A DNA stretch of 59,199 nt, taken from an uncultured Lachnospiraceae bacterium (lineage in GTDB: Bacteria; Bacillota; Clostridia; Lachnospirales; Lachnospiraceae). The stretch covers positions 1-59,199 of the forward strand of contig CAMBKU010000004.1 of assembly GCA_945868305.1 (NCBI GenBank), read 5' to 3'. Position 1 is the first letter of the stretch. The number at the start of each line of letters is the position of its first letter. The translations under genes and the position numbers were made by a program. Positions 35,108 through 44,102 of the stretch are shown here, piece after piece. The notes beneath the pieces were generated by a model. The model saw only the letters and a program-made list of their open reading frames with translations. It was not told the DNA's origin and searched no databases.

Positions 35108-36574
35108 ATGAAAGAAAGACATGCAAAAGAAAAAGTAATCGTATATAATGAGGCAAAATTTTATCAGATTGCGCTTTTTTCTTTAAATAATGCGGCAACG
35201 AACCTCTATCTGGCACTGATGGGGTATGTTTCATATTATGCCAATTCCGTTGTAGGTTTTGGCGTGGTGTTGGTTTCGCTGCTTTTAACAGCGATGAATA
35301 TTTTTGATGGTCTGACGGATCCGATTGTTGGTTATTTCCTGGATAAGACGAAAGGAAAATTTGGGAAGTTCCGCCCTTTTATGCTGTGGGGAAATGTAAT
35401 CATGGCAGGGAGTACTCTGTTGTTGTTTGGTACACTTTCGTATGTGCCGAAGTTCCTTCAGGTGCCATATTTTATTCTGGTATATGCGGCATTTGTGTTG
35501 GGTTATACCTTTCAGACTGTAGTAGGAAAATCAGGACAGGCAATTCTTACGAATAACCCGGCAAAAAGACCGCTGTCTACTTATTTTGATTCTGTTTTTA
35601 TTATGGCGGCGTACGGTGGGAGCATACTTCTGGTAGCAAACTATCTGGTGCCGAAATACGGTGGATATACTAATATTAACCTGTATTATGAATATATGAC
35701 GTGGGTGATTATCATATCCGGGATTTGCACGATTGGAGCAATTATCGGGATCTGGAATAAAGATAACGCACAGAATTACTCGGCGCATGCGAAACAAAAA
35801 ATACGGGTAAGGGATTATCTTGAGATTATAAAAAATAATAAGCCAATCCGTATGCTGATTATAGCAGCGTGTACGGATAAGTTTGCAGCGACAGTATATG
35901 GGCACACGACGGTAGGCGTTATGCTTTATGGCATTCTGATGCAAAATTACGGAATAGCTGGTCTTATTGGCGTCGTGACGGCGATACCGACGCTTTTTGT
36001 GGTGTCTGCAGGAATCAAGGTGGCACAGAAAATGGGGCAGAAAAAGGCGTTGGAGCTTTTTACAATGCTTGGCATTGTTTTTCAGAGTGTTATGATCGTG
36101 GTGCTGCTCCAGGATAATATCAACACGGTAAGTTTTAACATTCATAAGTTTAATCTGATCAGTTTTTCCTTTGTTGTGGTTTATGTGCTTTTAAATGGCT
36201 GTAAATCCATCACGAACAACATGGTAGTGCCGATGATTGCGGATTGCTCCGATTACGAGGAGTACCGCAGCGGAAAGTTTGTTCCGGGTTTGATGGGAGC
36301 GCTCTTTTCCTTTGTGGATAAGGTGTTCGCAGCGCTTGGTACGGCATTTGTGGGACTTGTCATGCTGGTGATTGGCTATAACAGTTGTTTCCCGCAGATT
36401 GGAGATGAATTGACGCCGGTACTAAAGTGGACGACAATCTTTTTATATTGCATTGTTCCAATCTTGGGATGGATAGCTTCACTTGCTTCGATGCATTTTT
36501 ACAGTCTGGATATGAAGACCATGAAGGAAATAGCGGGAAAACTGGGTGATAAGAAGGGAGAAAAGAAGAAATGA
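35108..36574 (+). CDS. GPH-family (MelB-like) sugar:cation symporter
   Basis: A 488-residue membrane protein with about twelve helices. The signature NIFDGLTDPIVGYFLDKTKG and KFRPFMLWG after helix 2 identifies the glycoside-pentoside-hexuronide family. The second half has the family segment MVVPMIADCSDYEEYRSGK. It imports a sugar or sugar acid with Na+ or H+; the substrate cannot be read from the sequence. Its stop overlaps the start of a 2-hydroxyacid dehydrogenase by four bases, which suggests that enzyme acts on the imported compound or its product. Confidence 0.9.
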   Translation: MKERHAKEKVIVYNEAKFYQIALFSLNNAATNLYLALMGYVSYYANSVVGFGVVLVSLLLTAMNIFDGLTDPIVGYFLDKTKGKFGKFRPFMLWGNVIMAGSTLLLFGTLSYVPKFLQVPYFILVYAAFVLGYTFQTVVGKSGQAILTNNPAKRPLSTYFDSVFIMAAYGGSILLVANYLVPKYGGYTNINLYYEYMTWVIIISGICTIGAIIGIWNKDNAQNYSAHAKQKIRVRDYLEIIKNNKPIRMLIIAACTDKFAATVYGHTTVGVMLYGILMQNYGIAGLIGVVTAIPTLFVVSAGIKVAQKMGQKKALELFTMLGIVFQSVMIVVLLQDNINTVSFNIHKFNLISFSFVVVYVLLNGCKSITNNMVVPMIADCSDYEEYRSGKFVPGLMGALFSFVDKVFAALGTAFVGLVMLVIGYNSCFPQIGDELTPVLKWTTIFLYCIVPILGWIASLASMHFYSLDMKTMKEIAGKLGDKKGEKKK

Positions 36575-37509
36575 AAATCGTGTTTCTGGACGCGGCCTCA
36601 ATTGGGGCGGATATCGATTTGTCAGGGTATGATGCGCTTGGTGAGGTGAAAAAGTATGATTATTCCACGCCGGAGCAAGCAGCAGAACGGATTACGGATG
36701 CAGATGTTATTGTGATTAACAAGATTCCGATAAATGAAACAACTCTGAAATATGCAGAGAATTTAAAGCTGGTCTGCGTAACGGCGACTGGAACGGACAA
36801 TCTGGATAAAGAATATCTGGCGGAACGGAATATCGCATGGAGAAACGTGGCAGGCTATTCTACCGAGAGCGTGGCACAGCATACATTTGCATTGTTGTTC
36901 TATTTGTATGAAAAATTGCGTTATTATGATGAATATGTAAAAACGGAAAAATATATTGGAGATCGTTCTTTTACCCATTTTGACAATGTGTTTCATGAGA
37001 TCTTCGGAAAAACATGGGGAATCATCGGGCTTGGTGCCATCGGAAGGAGAGTGGCCGAGCTGGCAAAGGCATTCGGCTGCCGTGTGATTTACTATTCTAC
37101 ATCCGGGAAAAACACGCAGGCAGACTATGAAAGAGTGGATTTTGATACGCTTTTAAAAGAATCGGATATAGTTTCCGTGCATGCACCGCTTAATGAGAAT
37201 ACGAGAGGTCTTATGGATAAAGAGGCCTTCGCTAAGATGAAAAAAACAGCGGTGTTTTTGAATGTGGGCAGAGGTCCTATCGTGGTGGAAGCGGACTTGG
37301 CAGAGGCCCTGAAAAACGGTGAAATAGCAGCGGCAGGTCTGGATGTTCTTGGCAAAGAGCCGATGATGGCAGAAAATCCGCTACGGGAGATAAAAGACAG
37401 CGGGAAGCTTTTTATCACGCCGCATATTGCCTGGGCAAGCGTAGAGGCAAGAACCAAGCTTATGGACATTATCCTGCAGCAGATCAAAGATTATTTTGGA
37501 TTAGATTAA
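36571..37509 (+). CDS. D-isomer-specific 2-hydroxyacid dehydrogenase
   Basis: A 312-residue NAD(P)-dependent reductase of 2-keto acids. The Rossmann loop is GLGAIG (Gly153, Gly155, Gly158). Catalytic residues include Arg234 (NVGRGPIVVEADL) and His285 (TPHIAWAS), with a Glu between them in LGKEPMMAENPL. VTATGTDNLD and AGYSTESVAQHTFALL in the N-terminal half are typical of the family. Length and order are normal. Start ATG 36571 lies in an ATGA overlap with the symporter gene, so translation is coupled. Glycerate, hydroxypyruvate or an aromatic keto acid are possible substrates. Confidence 0.92.
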   Translation: MKIVFLDAASIGADIDLSGYDALGEVKKYDYSTPEQAAERITDADVIVINKIPINETTLKYAENLKLVCVTATGTDNLDKEYLAERNIAWRNVAGYSTESVAQHTFALLFYLYEKLRYYDEYVKTEKYIGDRSFTHFDNVFHEIFGKTWGIIGLGAIGRRVAELAKAFGCRVIYYSTSGKNTQADYERVDFDTLLKESDIVSVHAPLNENTRGLMDKEAFAKMKKTAVFLNVGRGPIVVEADLAEALKNGEIAAAGLDVLGKEPMMAENPLREIKDSGKLFITPHIAWASVEARTKLMDIILQQIKDYFGLD

Positions 37510-37531
37510 AGTGCCGGAACTTGGCAGCGGC

Positions 37532-38494
37532 TCAGCTCGGAATCGAGCAGTCAAGGCCGCTGTGATAGGAATTGTTTCCGAGATCGGAGAGAAGCGCTTC
37601 TTCCAGAGTTTTCAGGAGCGTTTCTTTTTTGCAGGAAAACAATTTGGACAGCCGATACAGGCAGGCCTTATATTCCTCTGAAGCGGAAAGGAAAAGATCT
37701 GGGAAAGAGGCGTTGGAACAAAGTGTTGAATCCCAGGGGTTTTTCCATGTTCGGTGTGCAAGATTCAGCGGGTCGGCATAAAATTGCAGGGAATCACTGG
37801 GAATTAAAGGCGAGACAAAGGGATAGCCGAGAATCAGTTTTTCCCCCCTTCTTGCCAATGCTTTTTTCTTACCTGTTGGATCATGAAGAAGATCGCACAG
37901 AAGCTGTGTGGAAAAAGTTGCCCGGTAGGTGGTGGCAAGAGAGACGGAAAGCTCTGGGTATACATTTTTGTAGCAGTAGTGCAGTATTTTTGCGATGACG
38001 CGGCGCTCGGTGGCATTTACGCGTATGGTGCGTTCTGGATGAAATTCGGATGGAAGCAGTTTCTTATAGTGCCACAAAAATGCCGTATCAATATCAACCT
38101 CCAGATAAACATGGAAACCAAAACTGGAAGGGTCATTTGGCATGTTTCCTGACTTGAAATAAACATACGGGTGACAGGCGGTGTCTAAAAGATAGTGTCC
38201 GATAAAACCGGCGATATAGCTTTCTGCGATATGGATTTCTTTGGCAGAAGAAAAAAGCTTCCGGCTTTTGAGCAAAAAGGAAAGAAATTTTCCGGTATCC
38301 TGTGTGTGTGCCGGAGAACCGATGTTTGTCCGGTAGATGGCATAAGAGGGCAGGTCATAAAAAAAGATATCAGGTCCTTGAAGACCCAGGCCAAAGACAG
38401 TATGATGTTTTTTGATTTTTTCTTTAAAAAACGGCTGTTCCAGATTTTTTATAGCTTGGACGCCAAAAAGGTAATGTGTGGTAAATCCCGGCAT
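37532..38494 (-). CDS. Zinc-dependent phospholipase C-family protein (PF00882-like)
   Basis: A 320-residue protein that opens MPGFTTHYLFGVQAI and has HHTVFGLGLQGPDIFFYD, AESYIAGFIGHYLLDTACHPYVYF and FHVYLEVDIDTAFL, the spaced His and Asp residues of zinc-dependent PLC-type enzymes. No signal peptide is obvious, as in many clostridial homologues, so a cytoplasmic or lipid-associated hydrolase is inferred. Start ATG 38494 is chosen for GAAAGGAG seven bases upstream; the longer open frame from 38707 lacks a site and runs through the divergent promoter. It converges on the dehydrogenase gene. Confidence 0.85.
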   Translation of the reverse strand: MPGFTTHYLFGVQAIKNLEQPFFKEKIKKHHTVFGLGLQGPDIFFYDLPSYAIYRTNIGSPAHTQDTGKFLSFLLKSRKLFSSAKEIHIAESYIAGFIGHYLLDTACHPYVYFKSGNMPNDPSSFGFHVYLEVDIDTAFLWHYKKLLPSEFHPERTIRVNATERRVIAKILHYCYKNVYPELSVSLATTYRATFSTQLLCDLLHDPTGKKKALARRGEKLILGYPFVSPLIPSDSLQFYADPLNLAHRTWKNPWDSTLCSNASFPDLFLSASEEYKACLYRLSKLFSCKKETLLKTLEEALLSDLGNNSYHSGLDCSIPS

Positions 38495-38611
38495 AAACAG
38501 GCTCCTTTCCAAAAGTGCACAGCGGACTTTCCGCGTTTTTTTGTTTGATGATAAAAATAATACAATAAATATAGTATACCACAGAAATGTGTTTATTTTG
38601 GTAAGGTTTTG

Positions 38612-38639
38612 TTGACAAAAATCCGATTTTAGGTATAAT
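38612..38639 (+). promoter_or_regulatory. Near-consensus sigma-A promoter with a long leader
   Basis: TTGACA (38612-38617) and TATAAT (38634-38639), both perfect, are 16 bases apart. The transcript would start near 38646 and carry a leader of about 200 bases before the radical SAM gene. The leader holds a possible AGCAGC/GCTGCT stem (38648-38653 with 38690-38695) and A/T-rich sequence; I recognise no known riboswitch. The rest of 38495-38845 has no gene. Confidence 0.75.
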
Positions 38640-38845
38640 TCGTTAATAGCAGCATTGTGCGAGAATCGAAAGAGAAAGCTGCTACAAAATTCGGCTTTTG
38701 TATACAAAAATCAACAAACGGGTCAAAATGTATATTAGTGGAATACATCAAAATGCGATTGCATATGTTCATGTGAATCATATTTTCATATACTGACACC
38801 TAGATTTATTCAAAAGTTTAATGGAAGAGTATGGAGGTTTGTGAA

Positions 38846-40243
38846 ATGGCAAAAATAACACAGGCAGTTGAGAGAAAAGCTTTTAGTGCAGCAATCGATG
38901 TGGCATTGAAGCATATCAATAAAGACCGCGAAAAAGGGTTGCTTCAGATTGTAGATCTGGCACAGAAATTTATGGGGGATAACTTCCAGGAAGCGGCTTA
39001 TGATGGTGCCAGAAAAATGATTCAGAATCCGGATCAGAAATGGATGAGATATGTAAACCGTCTGTTGGATGAGACGGATCCGCATGTTGCAAAGATGACA
39101 GCATTGAACCTGGGCTATCAGGCGGCATTTTGCGGAACGAAGACTATCCGTAAGATGAGAGAAGTACATAACTGCAATATTCCGTGGCTGATTTTGATGG
39201 ATCCGACCAGTGCATGTAATCTGCATTGTACCGGATGCTGGGCGGCAGAATATGGAAATAAATTAAATTTGACATTTGATGAATTAGATAATATCGTTAC
39301 CCAGGGAAAAGAACTTGGTATCTATTTTTACATGATGACAGGTGGAGAACCGTTGGTGCGCAAGGCAGATATTATCAAGCTGTGTGAAAAGCACAATGAT
39401 TGTGCATTCCATTGCTATACCAATGGTACGCTGGTTGACCAGAAACTCTGTGATGACATGAAACGTGTCGGCAACCTGTCCTTATCCATCAGTCTGGAAG
39501 GTTTTGAAGATACCAACGATTTCCGCAGAGGAAACGGTGTATTCGACAAGGTTCTTGCGGCAATGGATTTATTACATGAAAATGGTCTCATTTTCGGTAA
39601 CTCTGTATGTTATACATCAAAGAACATGGATGCTGTAACGAGTGATGAGTTCTTTGATCTTCTGATTGAACATGGAAGCCGCTTTGCATGGTATTTCCAC
39701 CTGATGCCGGTAGGTATGAAGGCATCTCCGGAGCTTATGCCGACCAAAGAGCAGAGAGAATATATTTATCACAGAATTCGTGAAGTGCGTGGCTTTGAAG
39801 GTGGCAAGGAAATTTTTGTTATGGACTTCCAGAATGACGGCGAGTATGTCGGCGGATGTATTGCTGGAGGTAGAAATTACTGTCATATTAATCCGAAGGG
39901 TGACGTGGAACCTTGTGTATTCATTCATTACTCCGGTGCAAATATCCGTGAAAAGAGCCTTCTTGAGTGCTTGAAACAGCCGTTATTTATGGCATATCGT
40001 GATGGACAGCCGTTTAATGATAATATGCTTCGTCCGTGCCCGATGCTTGAGAATCCGGAATTGCTGCAAAAGATGGTAAATGAGACGGGAGCACATTCTA
40101 CTGATGTCGAGGAAGCAGAACCGGTAGAGCATTTGTGCGGAAAATGTGTGGAATATGCAAAAGAATGGAAAGAGACCGCAGATAAATTATGGGCTGCGCA
40201 TCCGCACGAACAAAAAGGGTATACTAATTACAAGAAGAAATAG
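38846..40243 (+). CDS. Radical SAM enzyme of an envelope cluster
   Basis: A 465-residue protein with the radical SAM cluster motif C124-x3-C128-x2-C131 (SACNLHCTGC), the MTGGEPLV SAM-binding segment and a cysteine-rich C-terminal region (GGCIAGGRNYC, DVEPCVF, LRPCPML, LCGKCVEYA) that suggests one or more auxiliary iron-sulfur clusters, as in SPASM-like proteins. About 110 helical residues precede the barrel. Start ATG 38846 has GGAGG eight bases upstream. It is followed by a flippase-like and an LTA-synthase-like gene 13 and 15 bases apart, so a role in making or modifying a membrane lipid or lipid-linked glycopolymer is inferred; the reaction is unknown. Confidence 0.85.
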   Translation: MAKITQAVERKAFSAAIDVALKHINKDREKGLLQIVDLAQKFMGDNFQEAAYDGARKMIQNPDQKWMRYVNRLLDETDPHVAKMTALNLGYQAAFCGTKTIRKMREVHNCNIPWLILMDPTSACNLHCTGCWAAEYGNKLNLTFDELDNIVTQGKELGIYFYMMTGGEPLVRKADIIKLCEKHNDCAFHCYTNGTLVDQKLCDDMKRVGNLSLSISLEGFEDTNDFRRGNGVFDKVLAAMDLLHENGLIFGNSVCYTSKNMDAVTSDEFFDLLIEHGSRFAWYFHLMPVGMKASPELMPTKEQREYIYHRIREVRGFEGGKEIFVMDFQNDGEYVGGCIAGGRNYCHINPKGDVEPCVFIHYSGANIREKSLLECLKQPLFMAYRDGQPFNDNMLRPCPMLENPELLQKMVNETGAHSTDVEEAEPVEHLCGKCVEYAKEWKETADKLWAAHPHEQKGYTNYKKK

Positions 40244-40256
40244 GGAGTGATTTTCC

Positions 40257-41261
40257 ATTCGCGGGAAAAAGAAACAGCTAATTAAAATCATATTTGTTGT
40301 TGCTATTTTGGCGGCAATCGTATATACATTTCGTGATTCTGTCGGCCCGATCTGGCAGCAGTTAAAAAAGACATCACCTGTGGTGATTCTTGCAATTTGC
40401 GTAGCATCCATCCTCTATGAAATGGTAGAAGGATGGATTACGTATTCCTTTGCAGGACATTATAATCCGGCTTTCCGTTACCGGGAAGGCGTGGAGAGTG
40501 CTTTTTACTGCAGTTTTTACCGGGTTGCAACGTTAGGCAGCGGAGCCGGGCTGGCAGCGATTTACTATTTTCACGAAAAGGGGATTGATTATTCCAAATC
40601 CACAGGAATGTATATGATTGAATATGTGGTGCACAAGGTGAGCATAGCAATTCTCTCTGTGCTGCTGTTGATTTTTAATTTTGGCTTTTTTGAGGAAAAT
40701 TACAGTTCCTATATGTGGATGCTGGTTCTGGGATATGGGATTACCGTAGTAGTTGCGTTTTTCCTGCTTTTGTTTTGCTGTTCCGAGAAATTTCACAGGC
40801 TGATTCTGTGGCTGGTGAAGAAAGTGAACGAAAAGTTTAAAGGAAAGCTGGAGAGATTAAAGCAGCAGATAGAGGAATATTGCACTATTTTAGAGGGGGC
40901 TTCTAAAGATCTTCTGAGAGATAAGAAGCTGATTTTTACGGCGGTGCTAAAAAATCTGTTGAAATTCTCCTGTTGGTATTCTATTCCATTTCTGGTTTTG
41001 TACCGGGAATGTGACCTTACGCTGTTTCAGAGTATGGCGGTGATGTCCCTTACCGCGATGCTTGCAGCAGTTATCCCGGCACCGGCGGGGATTGGTTCCA
41101 CAGAATTTGTGTTTACGCTTCTGTTTGCGGTTTTAATTGGGACCGGAATGGCAGGCTCAACATCTTTGCTTTACCGCTTTGCTACCTTTGTTTTTCCATT
41201 TCTGGTTGGAGCGGTGGTCGCACTGAATCATCAAAGAAGAAAGCGTAAAAATGACAAATAG
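40257..41261 (+). CDS. Flippase-like (lysylphosphatidylglycerol synthase TM region) protein, ATT start
   Basis: A 334-residue protein with about seven or eight membrane helices matching the UPF0104/LPG-synthase membrane domain (DSVGPIWQQLKKTSPVVILA, FYRVATLGSGAGLAAIYYFH, PAPAGIGSTEFVFTLLF). The frame is open only from 40251. The one position giving a basic N-terminus before the first helix (RGKKKQLIKIIFVVAIL) is ATT 40257, with AGGGAG nine bases upstream; the first standard start codon, TTG 40308, would cut into helix 1. The family includes lipid flippases and YbhN-type proteins. It sits between the radical SAM and LTA-synthase-like genes. Confidence 0.85.
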   Translation: MRGKKKQLIKIIFVVAILAAIVYTFRDSVGPIWQQLKKTSPVVILAICVASILYEMVEGWITYSFAGHYNPAFRYREGVESAFYCSFYRVATLGSGAGLAAIYYFHEKGIDYSKSTGMYMIEYVVHKVSIAILSVLLLIFNFGFFEENYSSYMWMLVLGYGITVVVAFFLLLFCCSEKFHRLILWLVKKVNEKFKGKLERLKQQIEEYCTILEGASKDLLRDKKLIFTAVLKNLLKFSCWYSIPFLVLYRECDLTLFQSMAVMSLTAMLAAVIPAPAGIGSTEFVFTLLFAVLIGTGMAGSTSLLYRFATFVFPFLVGAVVALNHQRRKRKNDK

Positions 41262-41276
41262 GAACAGGAAATATAT

Positions 41277-43229
41277 ATGAAATTTGGATTTACATTTAAG
41301 AAAAAGAACTGCATAACGACAGGGATTGCGTTTGCGGTTATGCTGTTTTTCTGTCTTTATTCAGGAAAGACACCGCTTATGGCAGTTTTGTTCGGAGCGG
41401 TTTATTTTTTGTTGAAGTGTATGTCGGTGGAACTCACACCAAAGTTTACTTATCTTTGGCTGGTGCTTGAAGTGGCACTTAGCAGCATGTTTACAGAGAT
41501 ACTGATACAGCATATGCTGCTTTTGCCGGAGGATCGGATGAGGATATCCACACAGAAATGGATTTTGAACGTACTGTGTTGTGCGGTGGTCTATCTTGGA
41601 CTTATATTTATTACGGCACGCCCGAAGATTGCCTGTATGATTGCTCATATTTCCCTGATGTCTCTTGGAGGCATCAATTATTTTGTGTGGCAGTTCAGAC
41701 AGAATGAATTTACATTTGGGGATTTAAAGGCGATCTCCACGGGACTCAGTGTGGCATCGGAATATCATTTTGCGCTGGATACCAGGGCAGCTATGGCAAT
41801 CATACTTTCGATTGTCTATGTTGCAGCAATCCGAAAAATCAATCTGAAGTTTAAGCGCATTTATGTCCTTCGGGGCGTCAGCCTGTGTGCTGCAGTGGTG
41901 CTGGTGACACATATTGCCATTAAAGCGGAGAATATTGTGACGGAAACCTGGGAGCAGAAAGGAACCTACCGTAACGGATACATCTTGAATTTTGTATTGG
42001 GCATACGGGATTCTTTTGTGGAAAAGCCGGAGGACTATTCTCTGGATACGGTAAAAATGCTGGAAGACAAGTATGGGACGATGATGGCGGGGACGGATAC
42101 CGGAAGTACAGAGGAAGATGCACCAGTGATTATTGCCATTATGAATGAGTCCTTTGCTGATTTAAGTGTAATCGGAGATTTGCGGACGAATCAGGAGGTT
42201 ACGCCGTTTTTGAATTCCATGAACACGAATATTACAAAGGGGTATGCCCTGTCTTCCGTTTTTGGTGCGAAAACTCCAAATTCTGAATGGGAATTTTTGA
42301 CTGGGAATACGATGGCATATCTGCCAAGCGGTTCGGTAGCTTATCAGCAGTACGTTTCCGGCAATACCTATTCGCTGGTAAGTACCCTTGCAGGTTACGG
42401 TTATCACTGTGTTTCCATGCATCCGTACTATTCTACCGGGTGGAGCCGGAACAAAATTTATCCGCTGCTTGGCTTTGAGGAGAGTTATTTTATCGAAGAT
42501 TTTGATCAGAATAACATTGTGCGGGAGTACATTACCGACGAGGAGCTTTATAATAAGATTATTGCTCAGTATGAAGCAAAAGAGCCGGATGAAAAACTAT
42601 TTATCATGAGTATTACCATGCAGAATCATGGTGGTTATACCGATGAATATCCGAATTTTACGGAGAATATCCGCATGACCAATGGCTATTATTCTGACGT
42701 TAATCAGTATTTGTCACTGGTAAATAAAAGTGATCAGGCGCTGGAAAAGCTGATTACTTATTTTTCCGCTGTGGATCAGAAAGTAGAGATTGTCTTTTTT
42801 GGAGACCATCAGCCGAGTCTGAATGGTAGCTTTTACAGTCAGATGAATGGACGGGGACTTTCGGGTCTTACCATTGATGAGCTGGAGAATTTGTTTACCG
42901 TACCGTTTTTCATTTGGACAAATTACGAGTCTGAGACAAAGGAAGATGTCCAGACCTCCCTTAACTATCTTTCAACAATGGTATTGGAAAGAGCGGGGCT
43001 TCCTCTGACGCCTTACAATAAATTTTTGCAGGATATGCAGAGTGTAGTGCCGGCAATGAATTCCCGTGGCTATTATTCTGCGCAGGATGGCTGTTATAAG
43101 CATTATGTGGATGCGACGGGAGAAGAAGCGGAAATGTTAAATTATTATCAAATTCTGCAGTATAATGATATGTTTGATAAAAAGAACCGAAGTGATGTGT
43201 TTTTCTCCTATCAGGGAGCAGAAGAATAA
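41277..43229 (+). CDS. LTA synthase-family sulfatase-fold membrane protein
   Basis: A 650-residue protein with about five N-terminal membrane helices (to about residue 215) and an extracellular sulfatase-fold domain. VIIAIMNESFADL holds the first metal ligand, GAKTPNSEWEFLTG carries the likely catalytic Thr333, and KVEIVFFGDHQPSL the late Asp-His metal ligands. The family transfers glycerol-phosphate or phosphoethanolamine groups from phospholipids to outside acceptors. Length is typical. GGAACAGGAAAT precedes ATG 41277. Its place behind a radical SAM and a flippase-like gene suggests a shared envelope polymer or lipid. Confidence 0.9.
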   Translation: MKFGFTFKKKNCITTGIAFAVMLFFCLYSGKTPLMAVLFGAVYFLLKCMSVELTPKFTYLWLVLEVALSSMFTEILIQHMLLLPEDRMRISTQKWILNVLCCAVVYLGLIFITARPKIACMIAHISLMSLGGINYFVWQFRQNEFTFGDLKAISTGLSVASEYHFALDTRAAMAIILSIVYVAAIRKINLKFKRIYVLRGVSLCAAVVLVTHIAIKAENIVTETWEQKGTYRNGYILNFVLGIRDSFVEKPEDYSLDTVKMLEDKYGTMMAGTDTGSTEEDAPVIIAIMNESFADLSVIGDLRTNQEVTPFLNSMNTNITKGYALSSVFGAKTPNSEWEFLTGNTMAYLPSGSVAYQQYVSGNTYSLVSTLAGYGYHCVSMHPYYSTGWSRNKIYPLLGFEESYFIEDFDQNNIVREYITDEELYNKIIAQYEAKEPDEKLFIMSITMQNHGGYTDEYPNFTENIRMTNGYYSDVNQYLSLVNKSDQALEKLITYFSAVDQKVEIVFFGDHQPSLNGSFYSQMNGRGLSGLTIDELENLFTVPFFIWTNYESETKEDVQTSLNYLSTMVLERAGLPLTPYNKFLQDMQSVVPAMNSRGYYSAQDGCYKHYVDATGEEAEMLNYYQILQYNDMFDKKNRSDVFFSYQGAEE

Positions 43230-43267
43230 AAGCTTCGCGGGGCTTAACAGTCTCGCGGAGCTTTTTT
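43228..43267 (+). terminator. Rho-independent terminator of the envelope cluster
   Basis: Left arm 43228-43239 and right arm 43254-43265 form a 12-pair stem (one G-U pair), with a U-run TTTTTT at 43262-43267. It overlaps the end of the converging AraC-type gene. Confidence 0.85.
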
Positions 43268-44074
43268 AAAATATTTCTTATAGGCACGGGAAAAAGAGGA
43301 GTAGTTTTTGAATCCACTGGCAAAGCAAGCCTCTGTTATTGGCATACCGTTTTGAATCAAATCTCTTGCATGCAGCAACCGTTTTGTTGTGAGGTAATTT
43401 CCGATGGTGTATCCGGTTTCTTCTTTAAAGGTATGCATCAGATAATATTTGCTGATGTAAAACTGTTCCGCCAAGCTGTCGATGGAAATATCCTCCGCCA
43501 GGTGTGTGTTTAGAAATTCTAACAGGGCAAGAATTTTCGGGTTGGAGGCGGTGGTATTGACATAATCAATATGATTGTGTATGGTGGCACGGTTTAATTG
43601 AATCATAAATTCCAAAAACAGAATATTCTGGTAGAGTTCGCTGGCATAATCTTCGTCCGAAAAGGATTTTTCCAGTTCGCAGGTTACCTCATAGAGTTTA
43701 CTACGGTGGAAAGAGTCCATACGCAGTACATTGGATTTTTCTTCCTGTGCTTTCTTGAAGCAGTAGTTTAAATCGTAATTTTCATTTTGGTAGGAACTGA
43801 TAAAATCCGGTGAAACATAAATGATGATCCGCTCATAGACGGCGTCGCTGTTTATGATGGGCTTATGTACCTCCCCCGCCTTTACGAAGACCACATCGTA
43901 AGGGCGCAGCTTATAGGAACATCCCTCGATGCAGTAGGTTACATCGCCCCGGATAAAAATCAGGATTTTGTTGAAGTCGTGATAGTGAAAAGAAAATTCC
44001 TTTTTTTGCCGGTCGATAATGTGAAACATTTTGAAATTGCTGGTCAGATAGCCGGTTTTTTCGTAATTATCCAT
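43244..44074 (-). CDS. AraC-family transcriptional regulator
   Basis: A 276-residue regulator. The N-terminal half is a cupin-like ligand domain (FHYHDFNKILIFIRGDVTYC, RPYDVVFVKAGEVHKP). The C-terminal 95 residues hold two helix-turn-helix motifs (DISIDSLAEQFYISKYYLMH; TEACFASGFKNYSSFSRAYK). AAGGAGG precedes ATG 44074. It is the last gene of a minus-strand group (TraX-like, OmpR-type regulator, kinase, AraC), 28 bases after the kinase. The ligand is unknown; this cupin type often senses sugars. Confidence 0.92.
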   Translation of the reverse strand: MDNYEKTGYLTSNFKMFHIIDRQKKEFSFHYHDFNKILIFIRGDVTYCIEGCSYKLRPYDVVFVKAGEVHKPIINSDAVYERIIIYVSPDFISSYQNENYDLNYCFKKAQEEKSNVLRMDSFHRSKLYEVTCELEKSFSDEDYASELYQNILFLEFMIQLNRATIHNHIDYVNTTASNPKILALLEFLNTHLAEDISIDSLAEQFYISKYYLMHTFKEETGYTIGNYLTTKRLLHARDLIQNGMPITEACFASGFKNYSSFSRAYKKYFKKAPRDC

Positions 44075-44102
44075 GTGCGAACCTCCTTTTGTTTTTGAAA
44101 AC

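Noticed and set aside
37524..37563. Nested stem-loop (CAGCGGC/GCCGCTG enclosing GCTCG/CGAGC) between the dehydrogenase and phospholipase genes
   Set aside because: No T-run follows on either strand and most of it is coding sequence of the phospholipase C-terminus, so it is not called a terminator.
38522..38541. GCGGA-CTT-TCCGC hairpin followed by a T-run on the plus strand
   Set aside because: The stem has only five pairs and there is no upstream plus-strand gene for it to terminate. It lies in the leader of the minus-strand phospholipase gene and is probably chance.
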